64,000 bases of DNA from Tenacibaculum sp. 190130A14a. GTDB lineage: Bacteria; Bacteroidota; Bacteroidia; Flavobacteriales; Flavobacteriaceae. The position numbers were made by a program, and so were the translations under genes. The DNA is taken from contig NZ_OZ040189.1 in assembly GCF_964048965.1 (NCBI RefSeq), positions 3,636,501 to 3,700,500 of the forward strand, written 5' to 3'. Shown here piece after piece: positions 35,510 through 45,618 of this stretch. Every line of letters begins with the position of its first letter. Positions within the stretch are counted from its first letter, which is position 1. The notes under the pieces are model-generated. The model worked only from the letters and a program-made list of their open reading frames with translations. It was not told the DNA's origin and searched no databases.

Positions 35510-38014
35510 ATGAAACTCAGAATAACCCTACTACTATTAATCCTAACTACCTCTATTAGAGCGCAGTTAACTTTACAAGGAAGAATTGTTGATGAATTTA
35601 ACAATCCTTTACCTTTTGTTAATGTAGTAATGAAAAAGACCATTCATGGAACTACCACAGATGATGATGGTAAGTTTTATTTAAAAACTAAAAAGTACAG
35701 AGGTACTTTAGAAATTTCTTTTATTGGATTTCAAACACAAACATTTAGCGTTAGTGAAAACACAAAGTTCTTAAACATTGTATTAAAAGAAGAAAGCAAT
35801 CAATTAGATGAAGTAGTAGTGGTTACAAGACCTAAAAAAAGGTTGAAAAAGAAAGAAAATCCGGCTTATAGAATTTTAAAAGAAATATGGAAACGAAAAA
35901 GGAAAAACGGATTAGAATTAGTTGATCACTATCAATACAAAAAACACAAGTCTATTGAAATAGGACTTAACAATTTAGACACAGTTTTTTTAAAAAGGAT
36001 TTTCAAAAAGGAATACGAACAGGCGATCAAAGAAGTTAAATACGATGAAGATGGTGTTAACTACTACATCCCTATATATATTAACGAAGAGGTTTCAAAA
36101 ATATATGGTAACAATATCTCCAAAGAAGTTAGAACAGATATTGAAGCTGAAAAATCTGAAGGGTTAGGCGCCCAAGGTTTTATTTTTGATAGAATGGCCA
36201 TGACTTTTCAAAACATCGATGTTTTTAAAAACAACATTACCTTACTTCAACGATCTTTTGTAAGTCCGCTTTCTTCTGACGGTTTTGCTACTTATGACTA
36301 TGTTTTATACGATAGTATTACCAATAATGATAAAAAACTTTACAACATTTACTTTTTTCCTATTAGAGAAGGAGACTTAGCTTTTGAAGGTAATTTTTGG
36401 GTAGCAGATAAAAATTTCTCTATCAAAAAAATCAAAATGAAAGTACGTAAAGAAATCAATTTGAATTTTGTGAGAGGTCTTTCTTTTGAAAAAGAGTATG
36501 AAGTTCAAAATGACTCTATTTATCTTCCTACGAGAAATGCTTATGATGGTGATTTTACTTTTATTGATAAAAGTGAAACCAATAAAGGGTTAACCATCAA
36601 AAAAACGATCACGTTTAAAGATTACGTTTTAAACAAACCTTTAGCAGATAACTTTTACAAAGACGAAGTTGTTAAGATTAGACCTGATCAGTTTGAAAAG
36701 GATAGCACTTATTGGGCTTCTACCGATTCTGAAGAAACAAAATCTACATACCAACTTATTGAAAAGGTTAAAAAGAAAAAACAAATCAAAAATCTAACTG
36801 GGGTTATCAATACAGTATCTAGTGGATATATAAACACAAAAGTTGGTGTGCAATTTGGTCCTTTTTGGACTGCCTTTGCTCAAAACGAAATTGAAGGTTT
36901 CAGAACACGTCTTGGGTTTAGAACATTCAAAACAAAAGACGATAGGTTTAGACTAAATGGTCATGTTGCTTATGGTTTTAAAGATAAAAAAGCTAAATAT
37001 GGCCTTGAAGGAAGGTACCTTCTTTCCTATAAACCACGAATAGCAGTTGGTTTAGCACACCAAAATGATATTGAACAATTGGGAAGTGTCCTTTTTAACA
37101 CAACACAACTTTTAGGAAATAGTTTTGGTACTTCAGCATTATTTACTCGTGGTAACAACCGTTTTCTTTCTAAAGTTAACAAGGTAGCCACCAATGTTGA
37201 TTTACAAATTAAAAACAACCTTCATGTTGGTATTAATTTAACGCGATCTGACATTACCTCAGCTGATCCAAATTTATTCTCTATCAATTATCTAGATGGT
37301 AATGGAAATATTCGAGATAGAGTTGTAGACGTTTCCTCAGATGTATATATTTCTTTTACTCCAGGAAGATTTGTATATGGTTATGGTGTAGAAAGACGCT
37401 TCGGAAGAAATATTTTTCCAACATTGATCTTAAACTATAAAAAAGGGCATAGCGGAATTTTAGATGGTACTCACGACTATCATAAACTTCAATTTCAATA
37501 CAACCAACCTTTACTACTAGGTAAATTTGGTGTTTTAGATGCTACGTTTGAAGCTGGTAAAACCTTTGGAACGGTACCTTTAAGTTTACTAAATCCAGTA
37601 CCTGCCAACCAGTCTTTTTCTTTAGTTAGAAATACCTTTAGTTTGTTAAACTTCTACGATTTTGTAACAGATACTTATACAGCAACGCACTTAGAGCATC
37701 ACTTTAACGGATTCTTTTTAAACAGAATCCCGTTAATCAAGAAATTAAAACTAAGAAGTTTAGTTACGTTTAGAGCAGCCTATGGTACAATATCAGATAG
37801 TAATCGAGCTATAAATCAATCTGACATTAACTATAATACACCAGAAAAACTGTATTATGAATATGGGTTTGGAATTGAAAATATTGGTTATGGAAACCTA
37901 CGTTTTTTGAGAATTGATGCCATTTGGAGATCTGATTATTCTTTACCTGTTGGTTCTACAATAGCGCCAACACCTAAGTTTGCTATTCGAATAGGTATTA
38001 AACCAGGTTTATAA
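35510..38014 (+). CDS. DUF5686 and carboxypeptidase-regulatory-like outer-membrane protein
   Basis: An 834-residue outer-membrane protein with a signal peptide (residues 1-18, ILTTSIRAQ). A CarboxypepD-reg-like Ig fold spans about 20-100 (LQGRIVDEFNNPLPFVNVVM, TTTDDDGKFYLK). The long DUF5686 region then runs into C-terminal beta-strands ending FAIRIGIKPGL. The plug-like domain resembles that of TonB-dependent receptors, but there is no TonB box or typical receptor barrel length. Function is unknown; surface transport or assembly is a guess. Confidence 0.88.
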   Translation: MKLRITLLLLILTTSIRAQLTLQGRIVDEFNNPLPFVNVVMKKTIHGTTTDDDGKFYLKTKKYRGTLEISFIGFQTQTFSVSENTKFLNIVLKEESNQLDEVVVVTRPKKRLKKKENPAYRILKEIWKRKRKNGLELVDHYQYKKHKSIEIGLNNLDTVFLKRIFKKEYEQAIKEVKYDEDGVNYYIPIYINEEVSKIYGNNISKEVRTDIEAEKSEGLGAQGFIFDRMAMTFQNIDVFKNNITLLQRSFVSPLSSDGFATYDYVLYDSITNNDKKLYNIYFFPIREGDLAFEGNFWVADKNFSIKKIKMKVRKEINLNFVRGLSFEKEYEVQNDSIYLPTRNAYDGDFTFIDKSETNKGLTIKKTITFKDYVLNKPLADNFYKDEVVKIRPDQFEKDSTYWASTDSEETKSTYQLIEKVKKKKQIKNLTGVINTVSSGYINTKVGVQFGPFWTAFAQNEIEGFRTRLGFRTFKTKDDRFRLNGHVAYGFKDKKAKYGLEGRYLLSYKPRIAVGLAHQNDIEQLGSVLFNTTQLLGNSFGTSALFTRGNNRFLSKVNKVATNVDLQIKNNLHVGINLTRSDITSADPNLFSINYLDGNGNIRDRVVDVSSDVYISFTPGRFVYGYGVERRFGRNIFPTLILNYKKGHSGILDGTHDYHKLQFQYNQPLLLGKFGVLDATFEAGKTFGTVPLSLLNPVPANQSFSLVRNTFSLLNFYDFVTDTYTATHLEHHFNGFFLNRIPLIKKLKLRSLVTFRAAYGTISDSNRAINQSDINYNTPEKLYYEYGFGIENIGYGNLRFLRIDAIWRSDYSLPVGSTIAPTPKFAIRIGIKPGL

Positions 38015-38072
38015 CGAGATACTTAACAGTAAAATAACTTGTATTTATACTATAAAAACGTATAGAAATCAC

Positions 38073-38080
38073 TACTTTTG
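38073..38080 (+). promoter_or_regulatory. -7 promoter element for ppa
   Basis: TACTTTTG followed by C, ending 39 bases before the ATG at 38120. Confidence 0.5.
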
Positions 38081-38119
38081 CAGTCCGATTTTAGAAACGA
38101 AGAAAAGTAATTAAGAAAT

Positions 38120-38647
38120 ATGACTGCAAAAGAAAGAAAAGTAGTAGATGTTTTAATTGAAATTCCAAAAGGAAGTAGAAACAAATACGAATATGATTTC
38201 GATTTAAAGAAAATACGTTTCGACAGAATGTTATTTTCTTCTATGATGTATCCTGGTGATTACGGATTTATCCCAGAAACATTGGCATTAGACGGTGACC
38301 CGTTAGATGTTTTAGTATTAGGAGCTGAGCCAACATTTCCAATGTGTGTAATGGAAGTAAAGCCAATTGGTGTATTCCACATGGCAGATGAAAAAGGTCC
38401 AGACGAAAAGATCGTATGTGTACCAGTATCTGATCCAATTTGGAACAAATACAACGATTTATCTGACTTAAATCCACACCGTCAACAAGAAATCACTCAC
38501 TTCTTCCAAGTTTATAAAGATTTAGAGAAGAAAAAAGTAGATATTGGAGATTGGGGAGATGCTAATGAAGCATACGACATCTTACAAAAATGTTTAGATC
38601 GTTACGAAGCTAGCGAACACAAAAAGACAGGAGCGTTTGCAATCTAA
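38120..38647 (+). CDS. ppa: inorganic pyrophosphatase, soluble family I
   Basis: A 175-residue cytoplasmic enzyme hydrolysing PPi to two phosphates. Conserved residues include IEIPKGSRNKYEYD, YPGDYGFIPETLALDGDPLDVLVLG (the metal-binding aspartates) and DEKIVCVPVSDP. It stands directly before the membrane-bound pyrophosphatase gene, so the cell has both a heat-releasing and an ion-pumping route for PPi. A terminator lies between them. Confidence 0.96.
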   Translation: MTAKERKVVDVLIEIPKGSRNKYEYDFDLKKIRFDRMLFSSMMYPGDYGFIPETLALDGDPLDVLVLGAEPTFPMCVMEVKPIGVFHMADEKGPDEKIVCVPVSDPIWNKYNDLSDLNPHRQQEITHFFQVYKDLEKKKVDIGDWGDANEAYDILQKCLDRYEASEHKKTGAFAI

Positions 38648-38676
38648 TTTGTAAAGCACCATCCATATTTATAAAG

Positions 38677-38708
38677 AAAATCCTCTTAATGCCAATTAAG
38701 GGGATTTT
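38677..38708 (+). terminator. intrinsic terminator after ppa
   Basis: AAAATCCTCTTAAT (38677-38690) and ATTAAGGGGATTTT (38695-38708) form a 14-bp stem with one G-T pair and a 4-base loop, followed by TCTTTCT. Confidence 0.72.
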
Positions 38709-38766
38709 TCTTTCTCATTGATTTTGTTATATTTACAACAACTATTACTAATCAAATAACTTAAAT

Positions 38767-41172
38767 ATGGAACAAAACATAATGTATGTGCCAATTATTT
38801 TGGCACTATTAGGACTTGTTTTTATGTATGTAAAAATGGTCTGGGTAAAAAAACAAGATGCTGGAAATGACAAAATGCAATCCATTTCAAAAAGTATCAA
38901 AGAAGGAGCTCTTGCTTTTTTATCTGCTGAATATCGATTACTACTTATTTTCGCTATCATTGCCTCGGTAGCACTCTTCATAATATCATATATAGTTCCT
39001 ACCACACACTGGATGATTGTTCCAGCTTTTATTATTGGAGCTATTTTTTCTGCCTTAGCGGGAAATATCGGAATGCGTATTGCAACTGATGCAAATGCTC
39101 GTACTGCAGAAGCGGCTAAAACAAGTTTACCAAAAGCTTTGCAAGTATCTTTCGGTGGAGGAACCGTAATGGGACTTGGAGTAGCGGGATTAGCCGTTTT
39201 AGGTTTGAGTTTATTCTTTATGTTCTTTGTTAATATGTTTATTACCGGAGAAGGAAGTTTTTACAATGAAATGACCATTGCTTTAGAAGCTTTAGCAGGG
39301 TTCTCTTTAGGTGCTGAATCTATTGCTTTATTTGCACGTGTGGGAGGTGGAATTTACACCAAAGCTGCCGATGTAGGTGCAGATTTAGTTGGTAAGGTAG
39401 AAGCAGGAATTCCAGAAGATGACCCTCGTAATCCAGCTACGATTGCTGACAACGTAGGTGATAACGTAGGAGATGTTGCTGGTATGGGAGCCGATTTATT
39501 CGGATCGTATGTAGCAACAGTATTAGCTGCCATGGTTTTAGGAAACTATTTAATTAGAGACATGTCTGCTAACGGAGCATTTACAGATGCATTTAGCAAT
39601 ATGGGGCCTATCTTATTACCACTAGTAATTGCTGGTGTGGGAGTACTTGCTTCAATATTAGGAACCTTCTTAGTAAAAATTAAAGATAATACGGCTAAAG
39701 AGGCGCAAGTTCAGTCGGCATTAGATTTAGGAAATTGGGTATCGATTGGATTGACATTAATAGCGAGTTTCTTCTTAATTAAATGGATGTTACCAGAAAC
39801 CATGCAAATGAGTTTCTTTGGAGAAGGTTTAAGAGACGTTTCTTCAATGAATGTATTCTATGCAGCATGTATTGGTTTAGCAGTAGGAGCGTTAATTTCT
39901 ATTGTAACTGCTTACTATACAAGTTTAGGTAAAAAACCAGTATTAGATATTGTACAAAACAGTTCTACAGGAGCTGCTACAAATATTATTGCAGGATTAG
40001 CTGTAGGAATGAAATCTACTTTCTTATCAGTTATTTTATTTGCTGCAGCTATTTACGGATCATATGCGTTGGCAGGGTTCTACGGAGTAGCTTTAGCGGC
40101 TTCTGCAATGATGGCAACTACCGCAATGCAATTAGCCATTGATGCTTTCGGACCAATAGCCGATAACGCAGGGGGAGTTGCTGAAATGAGTGAATTAGAA
40201 GACCACGTACGTGAGCGTACTGACATTTTAGATTCTGTAGGAAATACGACAGCTGCCGTTGGAAAAGGGTTTGCTATTGCTTCTGCAGCTTTAACAGCTT
40301 TAGCATTGTTTGCTGCTTATGTAACTTTTACAGGAATTGACGGTATTAATATTTTTAAAGCCGATGTATTAGCCATGTTATTTGTTGGAGGAATGATTCC
40401 AGTAATCTTCTCTGCATTGGCAATGGAATCTGTGGGAAAAGCAGCTATGGAAATGGTACAAGAGGTGCGTAGACAGTTTAGAGAAATTCCAGGGATTATG
40501 GAAGGAACTGGAACACCAGATTATGCGAAGTGTGTAGACATTTCTACTCAGGCAGCTTTAAAACAGATGATTTTACCAGGTTTAATAACTATTATTACAC
40601 CAATTATTATCGGATTGTTATTTGGAGCTGAACCATTAGGTGGATATATGGCAGGAGTTTGTGTATCTGGTGTAATGTGGGCTATTTTCCAAAACAACGC
40701 AGGTGGTGCATGGGACAATGCTAAAAAATCGTTTGAAGCAGGTGTAGAAATTGATGGAGAAATGACGTATAAAGGTTCTGATGCTCATAAAGCAGCCGTT
40801 ACAGGTGATACTGTAGGAGATCCTTTTAAAGATACTTCTGGACCCTCTATGAACATCTTAATTAAATTAACTTGTTTAGTTGGATTGGTCATTGCTCCTA
40901 TTTTAGGAGGACATACTTCTGAAAGCCACGCTACCAATGAAATTAAAAAAGAGATTAAAGTAGAAATGAAATCTCCAGATGGTGAAATGGCAACTGCTGT
41001 GGTAACGACCACTAAAACCGAAAATGGTGAAACCGTTTCTGAAACGGAAACTATTGAAGGTACTGTAGAAGAGGTAAAACAAAAAGTAGAAGAAACTACA
41101 GATAAGAACGCTACAGTAGAAGTAAAAAAAGTAATCAAAAAGATAGAAGAGAAAGCAGAGAAAAAAGAATAG
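38767..41172 (+). CDS. hppA: membrane-bound pyrophosphatase, K+-dependent ion-pumping type
   Basis: An 801-residue polytopic membrane protein that couples PPi hydrolysis to Na+ and/or H+ export. The catalytic region [39 protein letters not shown] and the later [15 protein letters not shown] carry the Mg-PPi-binding aspartates. [10 protein letters not shown] has Ala where K+-independent enzymes have Lys, indicating the K+-dependent class, commonly Na+-pumping. About residues 715-801 form an unusual highly charged Glu/Lys/Thr tail beyond the normal C-terminus. It ends at a strong bidirectional terminator. Confidence 0.94.
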   Translation: MEQNIMYVPIILALLGLVFMYVKMVWVKKQDAGNDKMQSISKSIKEGALAFLSAEYRLLLIFAIIASVALFIISYIVPTTHWMIVPAFIIGAIFSALAGNIGMRIATDANARTAEAAKTSLPKALQVSFGGGTVMGLGVAGLAVLGLSLFFMFFVNMFITGEGSFYNEMTIALEALAGFSLGAESIALFARVGGGIYTKAADVGADLVGKVEAGIPEDDPRNPATIADNVGDNVGDVAGMGADLFGSYVATVLAAMVLGNYLIRDMSANGAFTDAFSNMGPILLPLVIAGVGVLASILGTFLVKIKDNTAKEAQVQSALDLGNWVSIGLTLIASFFLIKWMLPETMQMSFFGEGLRDVSSMNVFYAACIGLAVGALISIVTAYYTSLGKKPVLDIVQNSSTGAATNIIAGLAVGMKSTFLSVILFAAAIYGSYALAGFYGVALAASAMMATTAMQLAIDAFGPIADNAGGVAEMSELEDHVRERTDILDSVGNTTAAVGKGFAIASAALTALALFAAYVTFTGIDGINIFKADVLAMLFVGGMIPVIFSALAMESVGKAAMEMVQEVRRQFREIPGIMEGTGTPDYAKCVDISTQAALKQMILPGLITIITPIIIGLLFGAEPLGGYMAGVCVSGVMWAIFQNNAGGAWDNAKKSFEAGVEIDGEMTYKGSDAHKAAVTGDTVGDPFKDTSGPSMNILIKLTCLVGLVIAPILGGHTSESHATNEIKKEIKVEMKSPDGEMATAVVTTTKTENGETVSETETIEGTVEEVKQKVEETTDKNATVEVKKVIKKIEEKAEKKE

Positions 41173-41201
41173 CTTTCTTCTTATTACATATATTATAAAC
41201 T

Positions 41202-41230
41202 AAAAACCTCACAGTAACTGTGAGGTTTTT
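41202..41230. terminator. bidirectional intrinsic terminator
   Basis: AAAAACCTCACAGT and ACTGTGAGGTTTTT pair almost end to end, with T-runs in both directions. It serves the pyrophosphatase gene and the convergent TPR lipoprotein gene. Confidence 0.88.
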
Positions 41231-41258
41231 TCAAAAGAAAAAATCAGCAAAAATTAAG

Positions 41259-41879
41259 CTACTGATTTAACTCCTTCAGAACTTTTTTTAACTCTATAAT
41301 ATCTTCTCTTACAGCTGGAAGTTTTACTATATCCAAAGCAAGATTGTTAAGTTCATTTGATTTTTTATAATCCTTTTTTTTATAATAAGCGTTTGCCAAA
41401 TTATAATAGAAATACCCTTTTCTCTCTAAGTCATTTTCCAATTTAAGACCTTTATCAAGTACTTTAATCGATTTGTCAAAATTATTTAACCTATTAAAAG
41501 CTGCTCCATAGTTCATATACGTAGTACCATCCAAGCTATCTACTTCAATAGATTTATCAAAATACATGATACAATCTTTCTCCTCTTTTAAATCTGCAGA
41601 TAAGATTCCTAATGCACTAAGAATATATTTATTATTTGGTTCAATTTCGTTCGATTTCTGATAAAACCTTTTAGCTTTTTTATATTCACCTTTAGCAGAA
41701 TATTCAGAACCTAAATCAAAACTAACTGAAGCAATTGAATCTTTAATTAACCCTATCTTAAATAGATTTTTATAATAAATACTTGTATCCTTTGAGTGTT
41801 TAGATATCTCTTTATCAGAACTTCCTTTGCAGCTCACTAGTATACAAAAAAATAGTACAGCGATTACTACGTTTTTCAT
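41259..41879 (-). CDS. TPR-repeat lipoprotein
   Basis: A 206-residue protein with a lipobox (FFCILVSC, Cys at about residue 17) and tandem tetratricopeptide repeats from about residue 45 (GSEYSAKGEYKKAKRFYQKS, then NYGAAFNRLNNFDKSIKVLD and YYNLANAYYKKKDYKKSNEL). It is probably anchored to a periplasmic membrane face and mediates protein contacts. I start at the ATG at 41879, which begins the signal sequence; an upstream in-frame codon at 41933 would overlap the preceding gene. It lies third in a cluster of lipoprotein genes of unknown role. Confidence 0.78.
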   Translation of the reverse strand: MKNVVIAVLFFCILVSCKGSSDKEISKHSKDTSIYYKNLFKIGLIKDSIASVSFDLGSEYSAKGEYKKAKRFYQKSNEIEPNNKYILSALGILSADLKEEKDCIMYFDKSIEVDSLDGTTYMNYGAAFNRLNNFDKSIKVLDKGLKLENDLERKGYFYYNLANAYYKKKDYKKSNELNNLALDIVKLPAVREDIIELKKVLKELNQ

Positions 41880-41922
41880 AGTACGTTTCCATTTTCTAAG
41901 GTAAAGAAAGTTATCAATCATA

Positions 41923-42828
41923 TTATTTATCAATCTTATTCAACACCTCCTCTTTCGTCAAAGAAGAATTTATTTTAGTGTTATTTTTCCAATATTCATA
42001 CATTTCTTTATGAATTTCATAAGCTTGTTTTCTTAACTCTGATAATTCTTCTCCATTCTTTTCAGCAAGTTTAATTTCTTCCATAATACTCTTGGACTCC
42101 ATAGCGTTCTGATCTCCATAAAAATAAAGTTCTCTTTTTTGACTAAATTCTTCTAGTACATCATTTAAACAATACGCAATACTTCCATTTCTTAAATCAA
42201 AAATTACGGGCTTATCAGCTGGTAGATTATTCAAAAAATCAATAAATTCTTCATTATCTTCTCTACATCCTGATATTGATCCCCAAACTCTATATTCAAG
42301 AGGTTCTTTATCCATTTTTTTTATTGGCAATCCGTAATAAAAATAGTCTTGAATATTTTCTAATCCAGAAACCCCGTCATAATCATTAATTGATTGATAT
42401 GCTAGATCAAAAAAAGCATCTAACATTTTATATTCTAATCCAGACTCTTCATTTCTACGAGTAAGATTACTTGTCAAAGAAATTGTATCTCCTCTATTAT
42501 ATATCTTACTAATTCTATAACCTATTCCATCTAATATATCTTTTCGATGAGTTATTGTTGAATCCAATTTACTTTCTTTTAAGTCCCTTAAAAACTTATC
42601 GAAAACAACACTACCAATTGGGAATTCCTTTTCATATAATACAGTAAAAGTGTCCTCACTATTTATTTGATAATTATATTGTAAAATGGTTTTTTCTTTA
42701 ATATCAATTGTGAATTTCGTTGGATTAAGAAATGAAGGTCCAAAAAGAATTTGAATTTCTTTTAATTCATTATTCTTAGAACAAGAGATTAAACCTCCCA
42801 ATAAAAGTAATAATATTAGTTTTTTCAT
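41923..42828 (-). CDS. hypothetical lipoprotein
   Basis: A 301-residue protein with a clear lipobox (LLLGGLISC, Cys at about residue 16). The mature part has no membrane segment, and alternates strands and helices (EIQILFGPSFLNPTKFTI, later LDAFFDLAYQSIND and a Lys/Glu-rich C-terminal helix). I recognise no family. The ATG at 42828 begins the signal sequence. It sits between two other lipoprotein genes on the same strand. Confidence 0.72.
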   Translation of the reverse strand: MKKLILLLLLGGLISCSKNNELKEIQILFGPSFLNPTKFTIDIKEKTILQYNYQINSEDTFTVLYEKEFPIGSVVFDKFLRDLKESKLDSTITHRKDILDGIGYRISKIYNRGDTISLTSNLTRRNEESGLEYKMLDAFFDLAYQSINDYDGVSGLENIQDYFYYGLPIKKMDKEPLEYRVWGSISGCREDNEEFIDFLNNLPADKPVIFDLRNGSIAYCLNDVLEEFSQKRELYFYGDQNAMESKSIMEEIKLAEKNGEELSELRKQAYEIHKEMYEYWKNNTKINSSLTKEEVLNKIDK

Positions 42829-42860
42829 AAACAATATTTTCATCTCTTGAATCTCAATAT

Positions 42861-43271
42861 TTAATTCAAGAAAACATTTCCTTTAGTCTGTTTGGATTGA
42901 ACAAAGAAAACCAAACTTTTTGATGGTTCTATTACCTCACCTTGTTTATTGAAAAATTTCCATTTATTCAAATCGACCCTATTTTCAAAATATTCAAATG
43001 GACATCCTCCAGAACTATCATTCTTTTTAAGCATCACATCATATTCTCCCTCTGCAATTTTATATTTATCCTCAGTCAAAATTGTCCATTTACCAGTTCG
43101 ATATGTATAATTAACTTCTGAAGGGACAAACCCACAAAAAATATAGCTACCATTATTAATATTTCCATAGGAGTTTACAATAACAAGCTCTCTATTCTTT
43201 TTATTTTTACAATTATAAATGATACTACTCAGGAGTAATATACATATAAGAAAATTCCACTTTGTCTTCAT
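42861..43271 (-). CDS. small hypothetical lipoprotein
   Basis: A 136-residue protein starting MKTKWNFLICILLLSSIIYN with a Cys directly after it, a lipobox-like site. The mature domain is beta-rich (RELVIVNSYGNINNGSYIFC, RTGKWTILTEDKYKIAEGEYD, GGCPFEYFE) with two further cysteines. It resembles no family I can name. The cluster 41259-43271 looks like a co-directional set of accessory lipoproteins. Confidence 0.68.
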   Translation of the reverse strand: MKTKWNFLICILLLSSIIYNCKNKKNRELVIVNSYGNINNGSYIFCGFVPSEVNYTYRTGKWTILTEDKYKIAEGEYDVMLKKNDSSGGCPFEYFENRVDLNKWKFFNKQGEVIEPSKSLVFFVQSKQTKGNVFLN

Positions 43272-43327
43272 TGCAATTTGATTTTTATAACAGTTCATTA
43301 AAATAGAAAAAATAAATCAACTTCCTT

Positions 43328-44173
43328 TTATTCAAACACAAACCTCAACCTATCCCCTGTAGTTTTTTGGGCTAGGATATTGATAGCATGTTCAGAAAGT
43401 TGTAGTACTCGAGGATAGCCTCCTGTAACCTGACAGTCGCGCATTAACACAATTAATTTTCCAGAAGGTGTAAGTTGTACTGTGCCTGGGAGCACTCCAG
43501 AAGTAAGCATTGAGTTAAAAGTATTGGGTATTGCTTCATTTAATCGGTAGCCCATACGACTATTGTCTTGAGAAATACTAAACGAAGTTTCTTGTAGCAG
43601 TGTAACTTGCTCAGGAGATAGTAAGTCGAATTCAGGTCCTTTAAAGCACTGAATATCTTCTGAAGAAAAATGTGACTCATTCACTTTCACCTTTGCAAAA
43701 CTTTGTTGTAAATTACTATTTACAGTAGCAATAGGTAATACATCTCCTTTATGCAGGATAAAATCGGGTGTGATTCCTTTGTAAAAACTGCGGCTATTTA
43801 AAAATTGTTCGGTTTGTATTCCTCCTAAAACACCAATATACGTGCGTACACCATAATTTCTTTTTCCAAAAGATACTACACTTCCTTTGGCTACTTTTTG
43901 CACTGAATTTAATTGGATGCGCGTATCATTAAGTTTAGGAGAAAAATCTGCACCAGTAATACATATTAATGTATCTGTTAAAAATTCTAGTTTACATCCT
44001 CCAAAAGTAAGTTCAATCAATGCTGCTACTTCATCATTATGCAACAAATGGTTTGCTAATTGTGCCGAGTAAGTATCCATTGCTCCTGATACAGGAACTC
44101 CTATTTTCCGATAATCTTTTCTACCGTTATCTTGTATGGTGCTATAAATCCCTGGATTCAGTACTTTAATCAT
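43328..44173 (-). CDS. pxpC: 5-oxoprolinase subunit C, biotin-dependent carboxyltransferase family
   Basis: A 281-residue CT_A_B domain protein (IKVLNPGIYSTIQDNGRKDY, PVSGAMDTYSAQLANHLL, SRMGYRLNEAIP, TSGVLPGTVQLTPSGK). PxpA, PxpB and PxpC together hydrolyse 5-oxoproline to glutamate with ATP. Its start overlaps the end of pxpB by 8 bases, as the other pairs do, so the operon is tightly coupled. Older annotations call it urea amidolyase-like or allophanate hydrolase subunit 2. Confidence 0.92.
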   Translation of the reverse strand: MIKVLNPGIYSTIQDNGRKDYRKIGVPVSGAMDTYSAQLANHLLHNDEVAALIELTFGGCKLEFLTDTLICITGADFSPKLNDTRIQLNSVQKVAKGSVVSFGKRNYGVRTYIGVLGGIQTEQFLNSRSFYKGITPDFILHKGDVLPIATVNSNLQQSFAKVKVNESHFSSEDIQCFKGPEFDLLSPEQVTLLQETSFSISQDNSRMGYRLNEAIPNTFNSMLTSGVLPGTVQLTPSGKLIVLMRDCQVTGGYPRVLQLSEHAINILAQKTTGDRLRFVFE

Positions 44174-44885
44174 GGAGTAGCGTTTTAGTTATTTGATAGT
44201 CTTCCTTTTGAGCCGTTATCTTTTCATATTCGAAAAGACTAATAGGTACAAATTGAATTTTATCGCCAGATTTAGCAAAACAGGGAGTTTCTTTATGCAC
44301 GTCAAACAAGGAAATAGGCGTATTTCCTATAATATTCCATCCTCCAGCACTTTGCTGGGGATAAATTCCTGTTTGACTTCCACCTATAGCCACCGATCCT
44401 TTGGGTACCTGTAATCTTGGTGTTGCTTTTCTAGGAAAATGCAAACATTTTTCTAAACCACCTAAATAGAGAAACCCTGGTAAAAAGCCTATAAAAAACA
44501 CATTGTATATTGTACTACAATGTTTTTGTATCAACTCTTCGGACGTTAACTGCAATCCTTTGGTCAACTCTTCTAAATCTACACCAAATTGGGTATCATA
44601 ACATACGGGTATTTCCCACAAAGTACTTTCTGTCTTGATAGCTGCACTTTTGCTTTGATAAAGTGTTTGCAACTCTTCTATTTCGGTCTTTGAGGGTACT
44701 TCTTTATAAATGAGCATTAACGAATGATAACCAATAATGCTATCTTCAAGCTCTGCTGATTTGACCTTTATTATCAGCTCCTCAAACTGGATAATGTCTT
44801 GTATAATTACTTCGGACATTACAGCTTCCCATTCTATTAAAATAGCACGCTCCCCAAATAGTTTATATGTTGGTTTTTTAAGCAA
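44166..44885 (-). CDS. pxpB: 5-oxoprolinase subunit B
   Basis: A 239-residue CT_C_D domain protein (formerly KipI/allophanate hydrolase subunit 1). Key segments are YKLFGERAILIEWE, VCYDTQFGVDLEELTKG, FLPGFLYLGGLE, RLQVPKGSVAIGGSQTGIYP and SAGGWNIIGNTP. It forms the 5-oxoprolinase complex with PxpA and PxpC and overlaps both neighbouring genes by 8 bases. Confidence 0.92.
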   Translation of the reverse strand: MLKKPTYKLFGERAILIEWEAVMSEVIIQDIIQFEELIIKVKSAELEDSIIGYHSLMLIYKEVPSKTEIEELQTLYQSKSAAIKTESTLWEIPVCYDTQFGVDLEELTKGLQLTSEELIQKHCSTIYNVFFIGFLPGFLYLGGLEKCLHFPRKATPRLQVPKGSVAIGGSQTGIYPQQSAGGWNIIGNTPISLFDVHKETPCFAKSGDKIQFVPISLFEYEKITAQKEDYQITKTLLHD

Positions 44886-45618
44886 TGGTTATCTCGTTTT
44901 CTTCTAGTTTTGCATGAATATAAGCCACCAATTCTATCGCGTTCTCGGTATCTCCATGTACACAAATCGTATCCGCCGTAATATACTTAACTCCTCCAAC
45001 CGTTTGCACTTGTTGTGCTACAATCATTCTTTTAACATGAGAAAACACAGCTTCTTTATTGGTTATAAGTGCATTTTCTTGACTTCTAGACACTAAGGTT
45101 AAGTCTTCATTGTAATTTCTATCGGCAAAAGCTTCGTATTGTATTGATAAATTACTCTTCAAAGCTTCTTCAGCGATTATAGAGTTATAAGGCACATATA
45201 AAAAAAGATTCGGACAAGTATTTTGAACAGCTCGTATCATCAATTGTGCTGTCTCTTTGTCTTTTGCTATCAAATTATACAAAGCTCCATGTGGTTTTAT
45301 ATGATGTAAGCTTACCCCTTGAAAATCGGCTCTTTCTTTTAGTAACAGTATTTGCTCTTCGATACTTTTTTGCAACGTTTCTGGAGCAATATCCATTTCC
45401 ATTCTTCCAAAGTTTTCTCTATCTGGAAAAGAGGGATGAGCTCCTATTTTTACGTTATACTCTACTGCCAAACCAATCACTTCATCCATCACAGTAATAC
45501 TTCCAGCATGAGCTCCGCAAGCAATATTACACGAAGAAATATAGGGCATTAGTAATTTTTCATTTCCTACTCCTTCCCCTACGTCACAATTGATATCTAT
45601 GCGATGTTTAGAATACAT
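44878..45618 (-). CDS. pxpA: 5-oxoprolinase subunit A, LamB/YcsF family
   Basis: A 246-residue LamB/YcsF protein with the opening IDINCDVGEGVGNEKLLMPY, then CNIACGAHAGS, GAHPSFPDRENFGR and LHHIKPHGALYNL, all conserved in PxpA. The complex recycles 5-oxoproline formed spontaneously from glutamine or glutamate. It overlaps pxpB downstream by 8 bases and the end of the Nramp-like transporter gene upstream by 11 bases, so all are one operon with the DUF2891 gene. Confidence 0.93.
   Translation of the reverse strand: MYSKHRIDINCDVGEGVGNEKLLMPYISSCNIACGAHAGSITVMDEVIGLAVEYNVKIGAHPSFPDRENFGRMEMDIAPETLQKSIEEQILLLKERADFQGVSLHHIKPHGALYNLIAKDKETAQLMIRAVQNTCPNLFLYVPYNSIIAEEALKSNLSIQYEAFADRNYNEDLTLVSRSQENALITNKEAVFSHVKRMIVAQQVQTVGGVKYITADTICVHGDTENAIELVAYIHAKLEENEITIA

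Noticed and set aside
40785..41138. 117-residue frame opposite the charged tail of the pyrophosphatase
   Set aside because: Ser/Thr/Val-rich composition is the reverse image of a Glu/Lys/Thr tail.
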